A DNA stretch of 22,127 nucleotides from Bacteroidales bacterium UBA1189 (GTDB taxonomy: Bacteria; Bacteroidota; Bacteroidia; Bacteroidales; Bacteroidaceae): assembly GCA_002309805.1 (NCBI GenBank), contig DBYJ01000038.1, forward strand, positions 42,994 to 65,120. The letters run 5' to 3'. Under the pieces are notes generated by a model that saw only the letters and a list, made by a program, of their open reading frames with translations, was not told the origin of the DNA and searched no databases. Position numbers and translations under genes: made by a program. Numbering within the stretch: position 1 is the stretch's first letter; each line of letters starts with the position of its first letter. Positions 1 to 6,875 of this stretch are shown here, one piece after another.

Positions 1-22
1 GGTTCGAATCCGACAAGAGGCT
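1..22 (+). tRNA. tRNA 3' end (partial; Cys or Gly likely)
   Basis: The window opens inside the T arm of a tRNA. Bases 1-11 contain the TTCGAAT T-loop, followed by the 3' T-stem CCGAC (10-14), a 7-base 3' acceptor strand AAGAGGC (15-21) and a T discriminator at 22. CCA is not encoded, which is common in this phylum. U at position 73 is typical of bacterial tRNA-Cys and tRNA-Gly, so one of these is the likely identity. The anticodon lies outside the window, so this is inference. Confidence 0.8.
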
Positions 23-68
23 CTAAGAAGAGAAAGAGAAAAAGCAAGTCGTGAGACTCCTTCCCCGT

Positions 69-100
69 GCTTCGGGGCTCCCCTCCCCGAAGCTATTTTA
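69..100 (+). terminator. Intrinsic terminator after the tRNA
   Basis: A perfect 9-bp stem (GCTTCGGGG at 69-77 with CCCCGAAGC at 85-93) encloses a 7-base loop and is followed by TATTTTA. An alternative 5-bp stem (CCCCG 63-67 with CGGGG 73-77) would compete for the same bases. The position just after the tRNA fits termination of its transcript. Confidence 0.7.
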
Positions 101-135
101 GGTTATTTCATAGTATTAAAAAGTTTGTGTTTTCA

Positions 136-168
136 TTGTGGCGTAGCCTGAGACAGGTAACGCCACAA
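136..168. other. Strong hairpin between the tRNA and rmuC
   Basis: TTGTGGCGT (136-144) pairs perfectly with ACGCCACAA (160-168). Inside it CCTG (147-150) pairs with CAGG (154-157) around an AGA loop. It lies 41 bases past the rmuC stop codon on the minus strand, so it may end the rmuC message. No T-run follows directly on either strand, so a classic intrinsic terminator is not clear; a role in 3'-end protection is equally possible. Confidence 0.45.
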
Positions 169-208
169 GTCTTATATAATAAGGAAGGGATGATTCCTAA
201 AGCAAACG

Positions 209-1654
209 TCAGCTTTCGGGCTCCGTGGGAGCGTCTTTCTCATCCGATAGAGCTGGTGGAACATCAAGGGCAGGGATGTCGTCGATATCCGTAAAGGACG
301 GAAGGGGATTTTTGGTACTCTGCTTGGCACCAAGTTTCTGCAGCTTGGCACAAGTCTGAAGGATGCTCTGGCCACTCGGCTGCAATTTCAGACTGGCGGA
401 ATCGTAGGCCTTGCGGGCTTTTTCAAGATCGGCACCAAGAGCCTGGAAATTCTTCGTAAACTGCCCCACACGATCCATCATCTCTGTAGCAAGAGCGAAT
501 ACTCGCTCGTGGTTCTGCGTCTGGGCAATCTGCGTCCACGTAAGCCGTATGATGCGAAGGGCGGCGAAAAGAGTCTGTTCATCAGCGATATAGACACCCC
601 GCTCCATAGCACGACGCCAAAGGTCAGGCTGCGCGCCCAACGCCGTCCAAAGGGCACCCGTGTTGGGAACAAACATGATGACATAGTCCATTTTAACCTT
701 CGGAGGCTGAATATAAGAGCTGTAATCCTTCGTAGCAAGGCGATTCACCTGCTCCTGCAGACTGGCAACATGCGCCTTGAGGCAACGCTGGCGCTCCATT
801 TCGTCCGTAGCGTTGACATAGTCCATGAAGGATGCAAGGGAAACTTTGGAATCGATGATGACATCGCGACGTTGGTCAAGATGAAGGATGACATCAGGCC
901 GCATACGTGCGCCCTCCTCCGTAGTGACGGATGCACCAGAGGCATCGCGAAGGGTAGGTTGCACATCATAGTGCACACCACGCGTCAGCCCCTGCGACTC
1001 CAGCAGCTCGTCCAGAACCGTCTCACCCCAGTAGCCCTGCACGGTATTACTATGACGAAAGGCGTTCGTCAGTTCTTCTGTGCTTTTGCGCACTTTGTCG
1101 CTTTGCTGCATCATCTGCTCAATGATAGCCTTCAAGGCTCCGCTGTCGGCACTTTGCTGAGTGCGTGTCTGAGTCATGGTCTGTTGCATTTTGTCGATGG
1201 TTTCGCGCAAGGGATTGACAATCTGCCCGAGGCTGGTGCCCGACGATTCGGCAAACTCCTTCTGACGTTGACGCAACATATCGTTGGTAGTCGCCTGCAT
1301 CTGAGCCGATACTTTCGCCATAGTCTCATCGAAGCGTATCTGCTGGGCAGATATGGCTTCGGAATGGCGACGCTCCTGCGCCTCCAACGCTTGCTCATTT
1401 TGACGCTTCTGCTCTTCAAGCTGGGCCGACAACACCTCGACGCGAGTTGTCAACCGCTGCCGCTCATCAGTCAGATCAGCCAACGTCGCTTCACGCTCGT
1501 GGATAATCTGTTGGAATTGCACGCCCTCCGACGTGCGCTCTTCCAGTATGGTTTTGGCAACACTTAGCCTACTACGCATAGCCAGCCATGTGATGACAGC
1601 CCCGAGAGCAGCCCCGCAAACGGCAGATAGGATGAAGATGAGAATTGTATTCAT
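209..1654 (-). CDS. rmuC: DNA recombination protein RmuC family
   Basis: This 481-residue protein has the RmuC layout: an N-terminal membrane anchor (about residues 3-25), a long coiled coil rich in Gln, Glu and Arg (about 30-200), then the RmuC nuclease-like domain. That domain shows GYWGE (207-211), RPDVIL (252-257) and IIDSK (266-270), the last two fitting a PD-(D/E)xK-type core. In E. coli RmuC limits inversions between short inverted repeats; its biochemical activity remains poorly defined. The reading frame is open 25 codons further upstream, but the ATG at 1652-1654 is chosen because it begins the hydrophobic anchor and lies just downstream of a good promoter. The C-terminal tail (about 450-481) is acidic and probably disordered. 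The gene is transcribed alone, divergent from ahcY. Confidence 0.92.
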   Translation of the reverse strand: MNTILIFILSAVCGAALGAVITWLAMRSRLSVAKTILEERTSEGVQFQQIIHEREATLADLTDERQRLTTRVEVLSAQLEEQKRQNEQALEAQERRHSEAISAQQIRFDETMAKVSAQMQATTNDMLRQRQKEFAESSGTSLGQIVNPLRETIDKMQQTMTQTRTQQSADSGALKAIIEQMMQQSDKVRKSTEELTNAFRHSNTVQGYWGETVLDELLESQGLTRGVHYDVQPTLRDASGASVTTEEGARMRPDVILHLDQRRDVIIDSKVSLASFMDYVNATDEMERQRCLKAHVASLQEQVNRLATKDYSSYIQPPKVKMDYVIMFVPNTGALWTALGAQPDLWRRAMERGVYIADEQTLFAALRIIRLTWTQIAQTQNHERVFALATEMMDRVGQFTKNFQALGADLEKARKAYDSASLKLQPSGQSILQTCAKLQKLGAKQSTKNPLPSFTDIDDIPALDVPPALSDEKDAPTEPES

Positions 1655-1678
1655 AGACGTAGAATAGAATAGGTTTTG

Positions 1679-1710
1679 CAAAGATAGTACAAATTGAGAG
1701 ATAATGCAAA
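1679..1710 (-). promoter_or_regulatory. rmuC promoter
   Basis: On the minus strand TTTG (1707-1710) is followed after 20 bases by TATCTTTG (1679-1686). This matches the Bacteroidetes housekeeping consensus TTTG - N19-21 - TAnnTTTG. Transcription would begin near 1672, giving a leader of about 17 bases before the rmuC ATG. Confidence 0.75.
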
Positions 1711-1770
1711 TATATTTGCCTTTAGGCACGACGAAGCCTATCTAAAACGAAGTTAAAGATAAACATTTTT

Positions 1771-1802
1771 CTTGGCAGAAAACAGAAAAAGCAGTACTTT
1801 TG
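1771..1802 (+). promoter_or_regulatory. ahcY promoter
   Basis: CTTG (1771-1774) is followed after 20 bases by TACTTTTG (1795-1802), a Bacteroidetes-type promoter. Expected transcription start is near 1809, about 33 bases before the ahcY ATG. The -7 element also rules out the in-frame TTG at 1800 as a start codon. Its back-to-back arrangement with the rmuC promoter leaves about 60 bases between the two upstream elements. Confidence 0.75.
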
Positions 1803-1841
1803 CGCTCTCAAATTAACACATGCAAAAAAACCACACCACTT

Positions 1842-3254
1842 ATGGAACTGTTTTCAAACCTTCCCTACCGAGTAGCAGACATCAGCCTTGCCGATTTTGG
1901 CCGTAAGGAGATTGATATGGCCGAGAAGGAAATGCCCGGCCCGATGGCCCTACAAGAGAAGTATGGTCCTCGTCAGCCGCTGAAGGGTGCCCGCGTGATG
2001 GGCTCGCTCCACATGACCATCCAGACCGCCGTACTCATCAAGACTTTGCGTTGCCTTGGTGCCGAGGTACGTTGGTGCTCGTGTAACATCTATTCCACGC
2101 AGAACCATGCTGCTGCCGCTATAGCGGAAATGGGCGTGCCTGTGTTTGCCTGGAAAGGCGAGTCGTTGGCCGACTACTGGTGGTGTACCCTGCAAGCCAT
2201 GAACTTCCCTGAAGAAAAAGGCCCTAACATGATTGTGGACGACGGAGGCGATGCCACGCTGATGATTCACCTTGGCGTGGATGCCGAAAACGATTCGTCT
2301 GTGCTCGACACCCCTTCAAGTGGAGAAGATGAGTTGGAGCTAAAAGCCATTCTGAAACGCGTCCTGAAGGAGAAACCCGGTTTCTGGCATGCCTTAGCGA
2401 AAGAAGTACGCGGCGTAAGCGAGGAAACCACAACGGGCGTACATCGCCTCTACCAGATGAAAGAGGAGGGCAAGCTGCTCTTCCCTGCCTTCAACGTCAA
2501 CGACTCCGTTACCAAGAGCAAGTTTGACAATCTCTACGGCTGTCGCGAAAGCCTTGTGGACGGCATCAAGCGTGCCACAGACGTCATGGTGGCAGGAAAG
2601 GTGGCTGTCGTATGTGGATATGGCGAGGTGGGAAAAGGCTGTGCCCAGAGCCTGCGAAGCTATGGCGCCCGTGTCATGGTGACCGAGATAGACCCCATCT
2701 GCGCCCTGCAGGCCGCTATGGAAGGATTCCAAGTCGTCACACTCGACGAAGCCTGCTCACAAGGTAACATCTTTGTTTCCACCACAGGAAACATCGATAT
2801 TATCCGCATCGACCACATGGAGCGAATGCCCGATCAGGCCATTGTGTGCAACATCGGCCATTTCGATAACGAGATACAAGTGGCTGCGCTGAAGGCTTAC
2901 CCGGGCATCCGACGTGAGAACGTAAAACCCCAAGTCGACCGCTATTTCTTCCCTGACGGCCATAGCATCATTCTGCTGGCTGACGGGAGGCTTGTCAACC
3001 TCGGCTGTGCTACGGGACATCCCTCATTTGTGATGAGCAACTCGTTTACAAACCAGACGTTGGCACAAATGGAACTCTTCAGCAAGCCCTACCCCATAGA
3101 TGTATATCGCCTGCCTAAGCACCTCGACGAGGAGGTTGCACGCCTGCATTTGGAGCGCATCGGCGTTCATCTTACTACCTTGACAAAAGCTCAGGCAGAC
3201 TACATCGGCGTGCCCGTGGAAGGTCCTTATAAAGCAGAGCATTATAGGTATTAA
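1842..3254 (+). CDS. ahcY: Adenosylhomocysteinase (S-adenosylhomocysteine hydrolase)
   Basis: The 470-residue enzyme reversibly splits S-adenosylhomocysteine into adenosine and homocysteine, removing the product inhibitor of SAM-dependent methylation. Visible family features are DDGGD (133-137), EETTTG (195-200), the catalytic stretch TKSKFDN (224-230, with K225, D229 and N230 matching human K186, D190 and N191), the NAD-binding GYGEVGKG (259-266) and the C-terminal KAEHYRY. Residues of about 145-185 form the extra segment typical of the longer bacterial enzymes. The ATG at 1842 is chosen because MELFSNLPY fits the family N terminus and lies just after the promoter. A LOG-family gene follows after 32 bases and is probably co-transcribed. 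Confidence 0.97.
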   Translation: MELFSNLPYRVADISLADFGRKEIDMAEKEMPGPMALQEKYGPRQPLKGARVMGSLHMTIQTAVLIKTLRCLGAEVRWCSCNIYSTQNHAAAAIAEMGVPVFAWKGESLADYWWCTLQAMNFPEEKGPNMIVDDGGDATLMIHLGVDAENDSSVLDTPSSGEDELELKAILKRVLKEKPGFWHALAKEVRGVSEETTTGVHRLYQMKEEGKLLFPAFNVNDSVTKSKFDNLYGCRESLVDGIKRATDVMVAGKVAVVCGYGEVGKGCAQSLRSYGARVMVTEIDPICALQAAMEGFQVVTLDEACSQGNIFVSTTGNIDIIRIDHMERMPDQAIVCNIGHFDNEIQVAALKAYPGIRRENVKPQVDRYFFPDGHSIILLADGRLVNLGCATGHPSFVMSNSFTNQTLAQMELFSKPYPIDVYRLPKHLDEEVARLHLERIGVHLTTLTKAQADYIGVPVEGPYKAEHYRY

Positions 3255-3286
3255 ATCAAGGGCTACGATATTAAGATTATAGTTTT

Positions 3287-3865
3287 ATGCAGCGGATAGC
3301 GGTTTATTGTGCTTCAAGCACACAGATTCGAGAATCGTTTTTCAAAGCCGCCGAAGAGGTAGGACACTTGCTGGCAGAACGTGGCGTGGGTATTGTCACA
3401 GGTGCCGGCAACCTCGGTCTTATGAATAGCGTTGAGAATGCTGCTCTTGAGGCTGGTGGTGAAGTCGTTGGTGTCATCCCTGAGTTCATGGTTCGCGAAG
3501 GATGGCACCATACGGGACTTAGCGAGCTCATCGTTACAGCTGATATGCACGAACGCAAACAGACTATAGCCAACATCACCGACGGCTGCATAGCCTTGCC
3601 TGGCGGTTGTGGAACATTGGAGGAGTTACTTGAAGTTATCACATGGAAACAACTCGGCCTCTACCTGAATCCCATCGTTATTCTCAATCACGAAGGCTAC
3701 TATACCCCTCTTTTGGATCAGTTACAGATGGCTGTTAATGAACACTTCATGCGCAACATTCATGCCGACATCTGGCGTGTGGCCTCTACTCCTGAGGAAG
3801 CTGTGGAAATGGTACTTACTACTCCCAAATGGGATAAAAGTATCCGCAAGTTTGCCGCTATATAA
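3287..3865 (+). CDS. LOG-family nucleotide phosphoribohydrolase (TIGR00730)
   Basis: The 192-residue protein belongs to the LOG / 'lysine decarboxylase-like' family. It has a Rossmann-type N terminus, the conserved R90-K91 pair and the signature PGGCGT (105-110) followed by E112. Characterised members cut the N-glycosidic bond of nucleoside 5'-monophosphates (cytokinin ribotides in plants and some bacteria, AMP and related nucleotides elsewhere). The old name 'lysine decarboxylase' is misleading. It lies 32 bases after ahcY and 15 bases before the DUF4271 gene with no terminator between, so it is probably in the same transcript. Placement next to ahcY, which makes adenosine, hints at purine salvage, but this is inference and the substrate cannot be read from sequence. 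Confidence 0.9.
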   Translation: MQRIAVYCASSTQIRESFFKAAEEVGHLLAERGVGIVTGAGNLGLMNSVENAALEAGGEVVGVIPEFMVREGWHHTGLSELIVTADMHERKQTIANITDGCIALPGGCGTLEELLEVITWKQLGLYLNPIVILNHEGYYTPLLDQLQMAVNEHFMRNIHADIWRVASTPEEAVEMVLTTPKWDKSIRKFAAI

Positions 3866-3880
3866 TAAACAGCAATATCG

Positions 3881-4582
3881 ATGGACAATCCGATGATACA
3901 AGCCTTTGAAAGGTGGACGTCACAACCGTTTGCCCCCGTCAATGACGATATATTCATCATTGTCCTACTGTTTGCTGGCCTTCTGTTGGTAATCGCCATT
4001 ACTGACAAGAACTGCTATCTAAGACAACTTTTTGCTGGTTATTCCCTCGGACACTCACGCCGTTTCTCCGACGAAGTCCGATCCTCACGTTCCATCTATA
4101 TACGTATCCTACTCATCGTTCAAGCCTGCATTAGTTTCTCCCTTTGCTTGGCAAACGTGCTTTATGCCACAGGCATAATATCTTCGCATGCTGATCTATT
4201 GAATATGCTGCTATGGAGTGCAGTCGGAGCAATTACATGGCTATTGATAAAAACAATTCTGTTCAACATCATCAATGCCATCCTTTTTACTCCCGCGCAG
4301 ACTTTAGCCTGGAATCAAGTTTTTACTGATACGTTCATTATCTCGGGTATTGCGTTATTCCCCTTCGCTGTAGTTGGCACATTCTTCAGCCTATCAGCAT
4401 CCACTCATTCCATTATCGCACTCACAATGGCGGCTGTGGCCGAAACGTGGCTGTCTGTCAAAGCATTTCACATCTTTTTTGTAAAAAAATATGGCGGTTT
4501 ACAATTATTGTTGTACCTTTGCACGCTCGAATGGATTCCTCTCCTTGTCATCGGGAAGTTTTTTGTTCAAAAAGGTTTATAA
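3881..4582 (+). CDS. DUF4271 integral membrane protein
   Basis: The 233-residue protein has about six hydrophobic segments (roughly residues 24-41, 73-100, 106-136, 148-170, 177-199 and 207-228) and matches the DUF4271 family found in Bacteroidetes. No catalytic motif is evident and the function is unknown. As in many members of the phylum, it directly precedes hemD (15-base gap). The N terminus is short and polar, without a cleavable signal. Its last codons contain a promoter-like TACCTTTG for the downstream genes. DUF4271 is assigned from overall character and the conserved neighbourhood, not from a profile search. Confidence 0.8.
   Translation: MDNPMIQAFERWTSQPFAPVNDDIFIIVLLFAGLLLVIAITDKNCYLRQLFAGYSLGHSRRFSDEVRSSRSIYIRILLIVQACISFSLCLANVLYATGIISSHADLLNMLLWSAVGAITWLLIKTILFNIINAILFTPAQTLAWNQVFTDTFIISGIALFPFAVVGTFFSLSASTHSIIALTMAAVAETWLSVKAFHIFFVKKYGGLQLLLYLCTLEWIPLLVIGKFFVQKGL
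4514..4521 (+). promoter_or_regulatory. Candidate internal promoter for hemD-rnpA-yidD
   Basis: TACCTTTG in the context TTGTACCTTTGCA is a textbook Bacteroidetes -7 element. It lies inside the 3' end of the DUF4271 gene, 76 bases before the hemD ATG. No convincing TTTG is seen about 20 bases upstream, although the upstream sequence is T/A-rich, so this is a half-match. Confidence 0.45.
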
Positions 4583-4597
4583 TTAGATGGTTATCTT

Positions 4598-5389
4598 ATG
4601 AAAGGAAATAATACGGAAACAGAAAAAAGAGTCATAAAACGCATTTTGGTTTCGCAACCTCAAGGAGCAGAGGCAAAAAAATACTACGATGAGATTGCCC
4701 AGAAATACAACGTGCAAATTGACTTCAAGCAGTTCATTCAGGTAGAGAGTGTGTCGCCGAAGGAATTCCGCGCCCAAAAGGTATCCATCTTGCCTGAACA
4801 TACAGCTATCATATTCACTTCGCGTCATGCCATTGACCATTTTTTCCAGCTCTGTCAGGAAATGCGCGTCAGTATCCCCGACTCGTTGAAGTATTTCTGC
4901 ATCACCGAAACCGTTTCGCTCTACATTCAGAAGTACGTCCAGTACCGCAAACGCAAAGTGTTTTTTGGCACTACCGGCAAGTTCGACAGTCTGCTGGCCG
5001 TCATCCTCAAACACCCCGAAGAAACCTATTTCCTGCCGCAGTCGAGTGTTCACAACGATGAAATTAAGAACGCCCTTGATGCCCATGGTATCAAGCACTC
5101 TGAAGCTGTCATGTATCGTACCGTGAGCAAGATTTTCAAGCCTCGTGAGCTGAGCGGGTACGACATGATGATTTTCTTCAGCCCCGCCGGTATCACCTCT
5201 TTGCTGGAGAATCGTCCCAAGTTTACCCAGCGAAAGTTGCTTATTGGTTGTTTCGGCCCTACTACAGCACAAGCAATTCGCGATCATAACATTCGCCTCG
5301 ACCTCGAAGCACCTACGGCAAAAGCCCCCTCTATGACGATGGCACTTGACCAGTTTCTTGCAAAAATGGCAGAAGATCAAAGCAAGTAA
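4598..5389 (+). CDS. hemD: Uroporphyrinogen-III synthase
   Basis: The 263-residue protein has the HemD two-lobed pattern. The first half contains IIFTSRHAIDHFF (about 70-82). The second half contains YDMMIFFSPAGITSLLE and the late GCFGPTTAQAI, where a Thr-rich turn before the last helix is typical of the family. HemD closes hydroxymethylbilane to uroporphyrinogen III with inversion of ring D, in tetrapyrrole synthesis. Sequence conservation in this family is weak, so the call rests also on the conserved Bacteroidetes order DUF4271-hemD-rnpA-yidD. The N-terminal dozen residues are charged and extended. No other heme-pathway gene is in the window. rnpA follows after four bases. Confidence 0.88.
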   Translation: MKGNNTETEKRVIKRILVSQPQGAEAKKYYDEIAQKYNVQIDFKQFIQVESVSPKEFRAQKVSILPEHTAIIFTSRHAIDHFFQLCQEMRVSIPDSLKYFCITETVSLYIQKYVQYRKRKVFFGTTGKFDSLLAVILKHPEETYFLPQSSVHNDEIKNALDAHGIKHSEAVMYRTVSKIFKPRELSGYDMMIFFSPAGITSLLENRPKFTQRKLLIGCFGPTTAQAIRDHNIRLDLEAPTAKAPSMTMALDQFLAKMAEDQSK

Positions 5390-5393
5390 CCCG

Positions 5394-5825
5394 TTGTCCG
5401 TTAACCACACTTTTACAAAGGCCGAGCGGCTATGCAGTCAAATAGCTATTGACTGGCTCTTCGACGGAAAAGGTAATTCCTTTTCCGTTTTTCCACTTCG
5501 GGTGATTTTTAAATCCGTGGAGGCGCCTTCTCTTTCGGATTCCACTTCCCGTTCAGGTTGCATTCTGCCTAAATTGCTCATTTCTGTTCCCAAGAAGAGG
5601 TTTCACCATGCCGTTGACCGAAATCGAATTAAACGTCTGCTGCGCGAGGCCTACCGCAAAAAGAAAAGCCCTTTGGTTGCCTTTGCTTCAACGCACCATT
5701 TATCCATCACATTGGCCTTCATTTACCTGACAAATGAAGCTGCCACAGCTGCCGAGCTTGAGGAACATGTGTCTACAGCCCTTTCACGTATTGTCAGAAC
5801 GTTAGAACATGAGTCGGCCAGATAA
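5394..5825 (+). CDS. rnpA: Ribonuclease P protein component, probable TTG start
   Basis: RnpA binds the catalytic RNase P RNA and helps it mature tRNA 5' ends. The protein carries FTKAERL near the N terminus (the usual KxxRL entry), VPKKRFHHAVDRNRIKRLLRE (about 65-85) with the diagnostic RNR motif (76-78), and a C-terminal basic/helical part. The frame has no ATG in a suitable place. The only farther-upstream candidate (TTG at 5346) would add 16 unlike residues inside hemD. The TTG at 5394-5396, four bases after the hemD stop, gives 143 residues and the right N terminus, suggesting translational coupling to hemD. Its 3' end overlaps yidD by 17 bases. Confidence 0.9.
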   Translation: MSVNHTFTKAERLCSQIAIDWLFDGKGNSFSVFPLRVIFKSVEAPSLSDSTSRSGCILPKLLISVPKKRFHHAVDRNRIKRLLREAYRKKKSPLVAFASTHHLSITLAFIYLTNEAATAAELEEHVSTALSRIVRTLEHESAR

Positions 5826-6144
5826 AATCACATACAGAGTATGGCGTGCACTACGCCAGCTTTTTATAGGACTGCTGATACTACCCATCCGAGTGTATCA
5901 GCGCCTTATCTCTCCGTTGTTTCCTTCACGTTGCCGTTACACCCCCTCATGTTCGCAGTATGCCGTAGAAGCTCTGAAGAAACATGGTCCCCTGAAGGGG
6001 CTTTGGCTGTTGGTCTATCGTCTCCTACGATGCAATCCCTTTGGCGGATTCGGCTACGATCCCGTACCTGATAAGTTCCGTTTTTTCTATTATAAAAAGG
6101 AAATGTGGGGCGCCCTTCCTCCTACTGACTCCCATGATTCTTGA
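5809..6144 (+). CDS. yidD: Membrane protein insertion efficiency factor YidD
   Basis: The 111-residue protein matches YidD across its core: an N-terminal amphipathic/hydrophobic helix, YQRLISPLFPSRCRYTPSCS (30-49) with its two cysteines C42 and C48, YAVEALKKHG (51-60), KGLWL, a further Cys in RCNPFGGFGYDPVP (74-87). YidD sits at the inner face of the cytoplasmic membrane and assists YidC-dependent insertion. Linkage to rnpA is conserved across bacteria. It begins inside rnpA (17-base overlap) and ends inside the next gene (11-base overlap), so translation is probably coupled along the row. Confidence 0.95.
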   Translation: MSRPDKITYRVWRALRQLFIGLLILPIRVYQRLISPLFPSRCRYTPSCSQYAVEALKKHGPLKGLWLLVYRLLRCNPFGGFGYDPVPDKFRFFYYKKEMWGALPPTDSHDS

Positions 6145-6769
6145 CGTTCATACTCACGCCTTGCCTCAGCAGCCAGGAACGGCCATCGTCAGCACCAATG
6201 CCGACAAATGGCAACCACAGCCAGGCCAATGGTATGCTCTTGGCATACATCCATGGGACATCGAAGAAGACGGACAAAGGCAACTTGAACAATTACGCTT
6301 CATTCTTTCATCCGATGTTTCAGGGCAAATTCAGATGTTGGGTGAAATGGGGCTTGACAAGTTGCGTGGCCCAGCGTTGGAAATCCAACGTTCAGTATTC
6401 ATTGAACAACTAAAAATCTCCCTTTCCATCGGAAAAAAACCCGTCATCCATGACGTCCACTGTATGACTGAGATATTGGCTGTACGGCGTGAACTACGCA
6501 CCAAACAGCCTTGGCTTATCCATGGTTTTCGTGGAGGTCCTGAACAAGCTCAGCAGTATCTTCGTGCCGGATGTCACCTTTCATTAGGCTTGCATTATCG
6601 CCCCGACACATTGTTATCACTTCCCATGGACGAGCTTTTTTTAGAAAGCGATGACAATCCCGAAATGCTTGATAAACTCTATACCGACGTTTCCCTCCGA
6701 CTCAATCTTCCCGTCCAAGCATTGAAACAGCAAGTGAACGACAACGTTTTGCACCTTTTAAACAACTAA
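6134..6769 (+). CDS. TatD-family metal-dependent hydrolase (short form)
   Basis: The 211-residue protein has the TatD amidohydrolase-fold metal ligands in order: H6-x-H8 in DVHTH, E71 in GEMGLDK, a His in VIHDVH (H106 or H109), H130 in LIHGFRGG and D173 in ESDDNP. Characterised TatD proteins are Mg-dependent 3'-5' exonucleases on DNA and RNA. It is clearly shorter than the usual 250-265 residues; the loss lies mainly between the HxH motif and the Glu ligand and at the C terminus, but all metal ligands remain, so it is probably active. The ATG at 6134 (reading MILDVHTHA) is chosen over upstream in-frame codons because the HxH strand must begin the fold. It overlaps yidD by 11 bases. Confidence 0.85.
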   Translation: MILDVHTHALPQQPGTAIVSTNADKWQPQPGQWYALGIHPWDIEEDGQRQLEQLRFILSSDVSGQIQMLGEMGLDKLRGPALEIQRSVFIEQLKISLSIGKKPVIHDVHCMTEILAVRRELRTKQPWLIHGFRGGPEQAQQYLRAGCHLSLGLHYRPDTLLSLPMDELFLESDDNPEMLDKLYTDVSLRLNLPVQALKQQVNDNVLHLLNN

Positions 6770-6772
6770 ATG

Positions 6773-6803
6773 TTGTCTTTTTCAAAAAAAGGTTGTACCT
6801 TCG
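6773..6803 (+). promoter_or_regulatory. tyrS promoter
   Basis: TTG (6773-6775) is followed after 20 bases by TACCTTCG (6796-6803), one base off the TAnnTTTG consensus, in the typical context TTGTACCTTCGCA. Transcription would start near 6810, giving a leader of about 66 A/T-rich bases before the tyrS ATG. The leader holds a small palindrome (CTACTAAGTAG, 6834-6844) but no recognisable T-box. Confidence 0.65.
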
Positions 6804-6875
6804 CAGCCGAAAATGAGTCCATCATCTTTAATCTACTAAGTAGTTAATTGTAAATCGTTAAATAATAGATAATTC

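Noticed and set aside
1..24. tmRNA 3' end
   Set aside because: The T discriminator and missing encoded CCA fit a tRNA of this phylum better; tmRNA normally has an Ala-type acceptor with A at this position.
67..294. 75-codon plus-strand open frame near the left edge
   Set aside because: It begins inside the tRNA terminator hairpin and ends opposite rmuC.
509..1567. Plus-strand 352-codon open frame opposite rmuC
   Set aside because: The rmuC frame shows clear family motifs, a membrane anchor, coiled coil and promoter; the plus frame shows no family features.
1800..1841. Upstream TTG start for ahcY
   Set aside because: The TTG is part of the -7 promoter element, so it would not be in the transcript, and the extra residues do not match the family.
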